Shown in pieces: positions 63,724 through 64,000 of a stretch of DNA of 64,000 nucleotides. Below the pieces are notes generated by a model. That model was not told where the DNA came from and made no database searches. It saw only the letters and a list, made by a program, of their open reading frames with translations. This stretch comes from Mycoplana azooxidifex. GTDB lineage: Bacteria > Pseudomonadota > Alphaproteobacteria > Rhizobiales > Rhizobiaceae. Position 1 is the first letter of the stretch, and every line of letters begins with the position of its first letter. Both the position numbers and the translations under genes were made by a program. The stretch is from contig NZ_JACIEE010000003.1 of assembly GCF_014196765.1 (NCBI RefSeq), forward strand, positions 530,009 to 594,008. The letters are read 5' to 3'.

Positions 63724-63864
63724 ACCAGCTGATACGCCTCTTGATAGTCGTCGGAGAATCGCCACCCCGCATCGTGCCCGCTTTCCAGCGATAGGGCAGT
63801 CGCGCCCATCTGGAGACGCTTACGCGGAGGAGCATTGTGCTCGCTATCCGGAACCAGAAGCGGC

Positions 63865-63889
63865 AAAAGCCCCACTGGGGGGCTTTTGG
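63865..63889. terminator. Bidirectional terminator between the LysR gene and the initiator tRNA
   Basis: A perfect 10-bp stem, CAAAAGCCCC / GGGGCTTTTG with loop ACTGG. The stem itself ends in CTTTTG in both directions, so it can serve the rightward LysR gene and the leftward tRNA. Confidence 0.75.
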
Positions 63890-63903
63890 GGATTTCCGGG
63901 ATG

Positions 63904-63982
<79 letters not shown>

Positions 63983-64000
63983 TTAGTCTTGAGCGCCGGG

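Overview
The window is high-GC DNA from an alphaproteobacterium, most likely of the Rhizobiaceae (Rhizobium/Ensifer/Shinella/Agrobacterium group). The evidence is the dense ABC-transporter and LysR/GntR content, copies of rhizobial intergenic mosaic repeats (near 4353, 8371 and 56350), CCTTCTCCCC-type palindromic repeats (30291 and 35297), and an alphaproteobacterial-type initiator tRNA. The species cannot be named from the sequence alone. No phage, insertion sequence or CRISPR array was seen.

Layout. (1) 1-4330: a catabolic locus with a tripartite tricarboxylate transporter (tctA partial, tctB, tctC), a PdxA2-type dehydrogenase and a divergent GntR/FCD regulator, probably for an organic or sugar acid. 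(2) 4668-6696: a Bax-inhibitor-1 family membrane protein and an ECF sigma factor/anti-sigma pair. (3) 7421-27005: a cell-surface locus. It holds a LuxR-type regulator whose receiver lacks the phospho-acceptor Asp, an ExoY-like priming sugar transferase, a Wzz-like chain-length protein and a separate tyrosine kinase. It also holds an RTX beta-helix protein, a small HEPN-like protein, a Q/N/Gly-rich low-complexity protein, a 671-residue repeat protein, a type I secretion ABC protein with a long N-terminal extension, its HlyD-type adaptor, an O-antigen-ligase-like polymerase and a GT2 glycosyltransferase. (4) 27425-45833: a large organosulfur-scavenging region with three LLM flavin monooxygenases (DmoA-like, SsuD, NtaA/DszA-like), two DszC/SfnB-like oxidoreductases, a CUT2-type ABC importer, ssuABC, an FAD/NAD(P)-binding oxidoreductase, an FMN reductase, a TIGR01244-type sulfurtransferase/phosphatase-like protein and a MetQ-type binding protein. 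(5) 46037-55279: sulfate-ester use, with a CUT1 ABC importer co-transcribed with a sulfatase, a divergent LysR gene, and a second sulfatase overlapping its own formylglycine-generating enzyme. (6) 55445-63723: an oligopeptide ABC importer operon with a beta-lactamase-fold serine hydrolase, a D-amino-acid transaminase and a divergent LysR gene. An initiator tRNA ends the window.

How the parts work together. In region 3 the genes suggest a polysaccharide made by an ExoY/Wzz/BY-kinase/polymerase pathway, plus exoproteins exported by a dedicated type I system and probably forming part of the matrix. In regions 4-5 different importers deliver sulfonates, thioethers or sulfate esters to monooxygenases and sulfatases, with FMN reductase supplying reduced flavin and FGE activating the sulfatases. 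Several of these promoters share a 15-bp element of the form CTAT-N7-ATAG, which fits the T-N11-A pattern of LysR regulators and implies one sulfur-limitation regulon.

The two points most worth follow-up are the type I secretion/low-complexity exoprotein locus (13212-24144) and the shared 15-bp element in the sulfur region.
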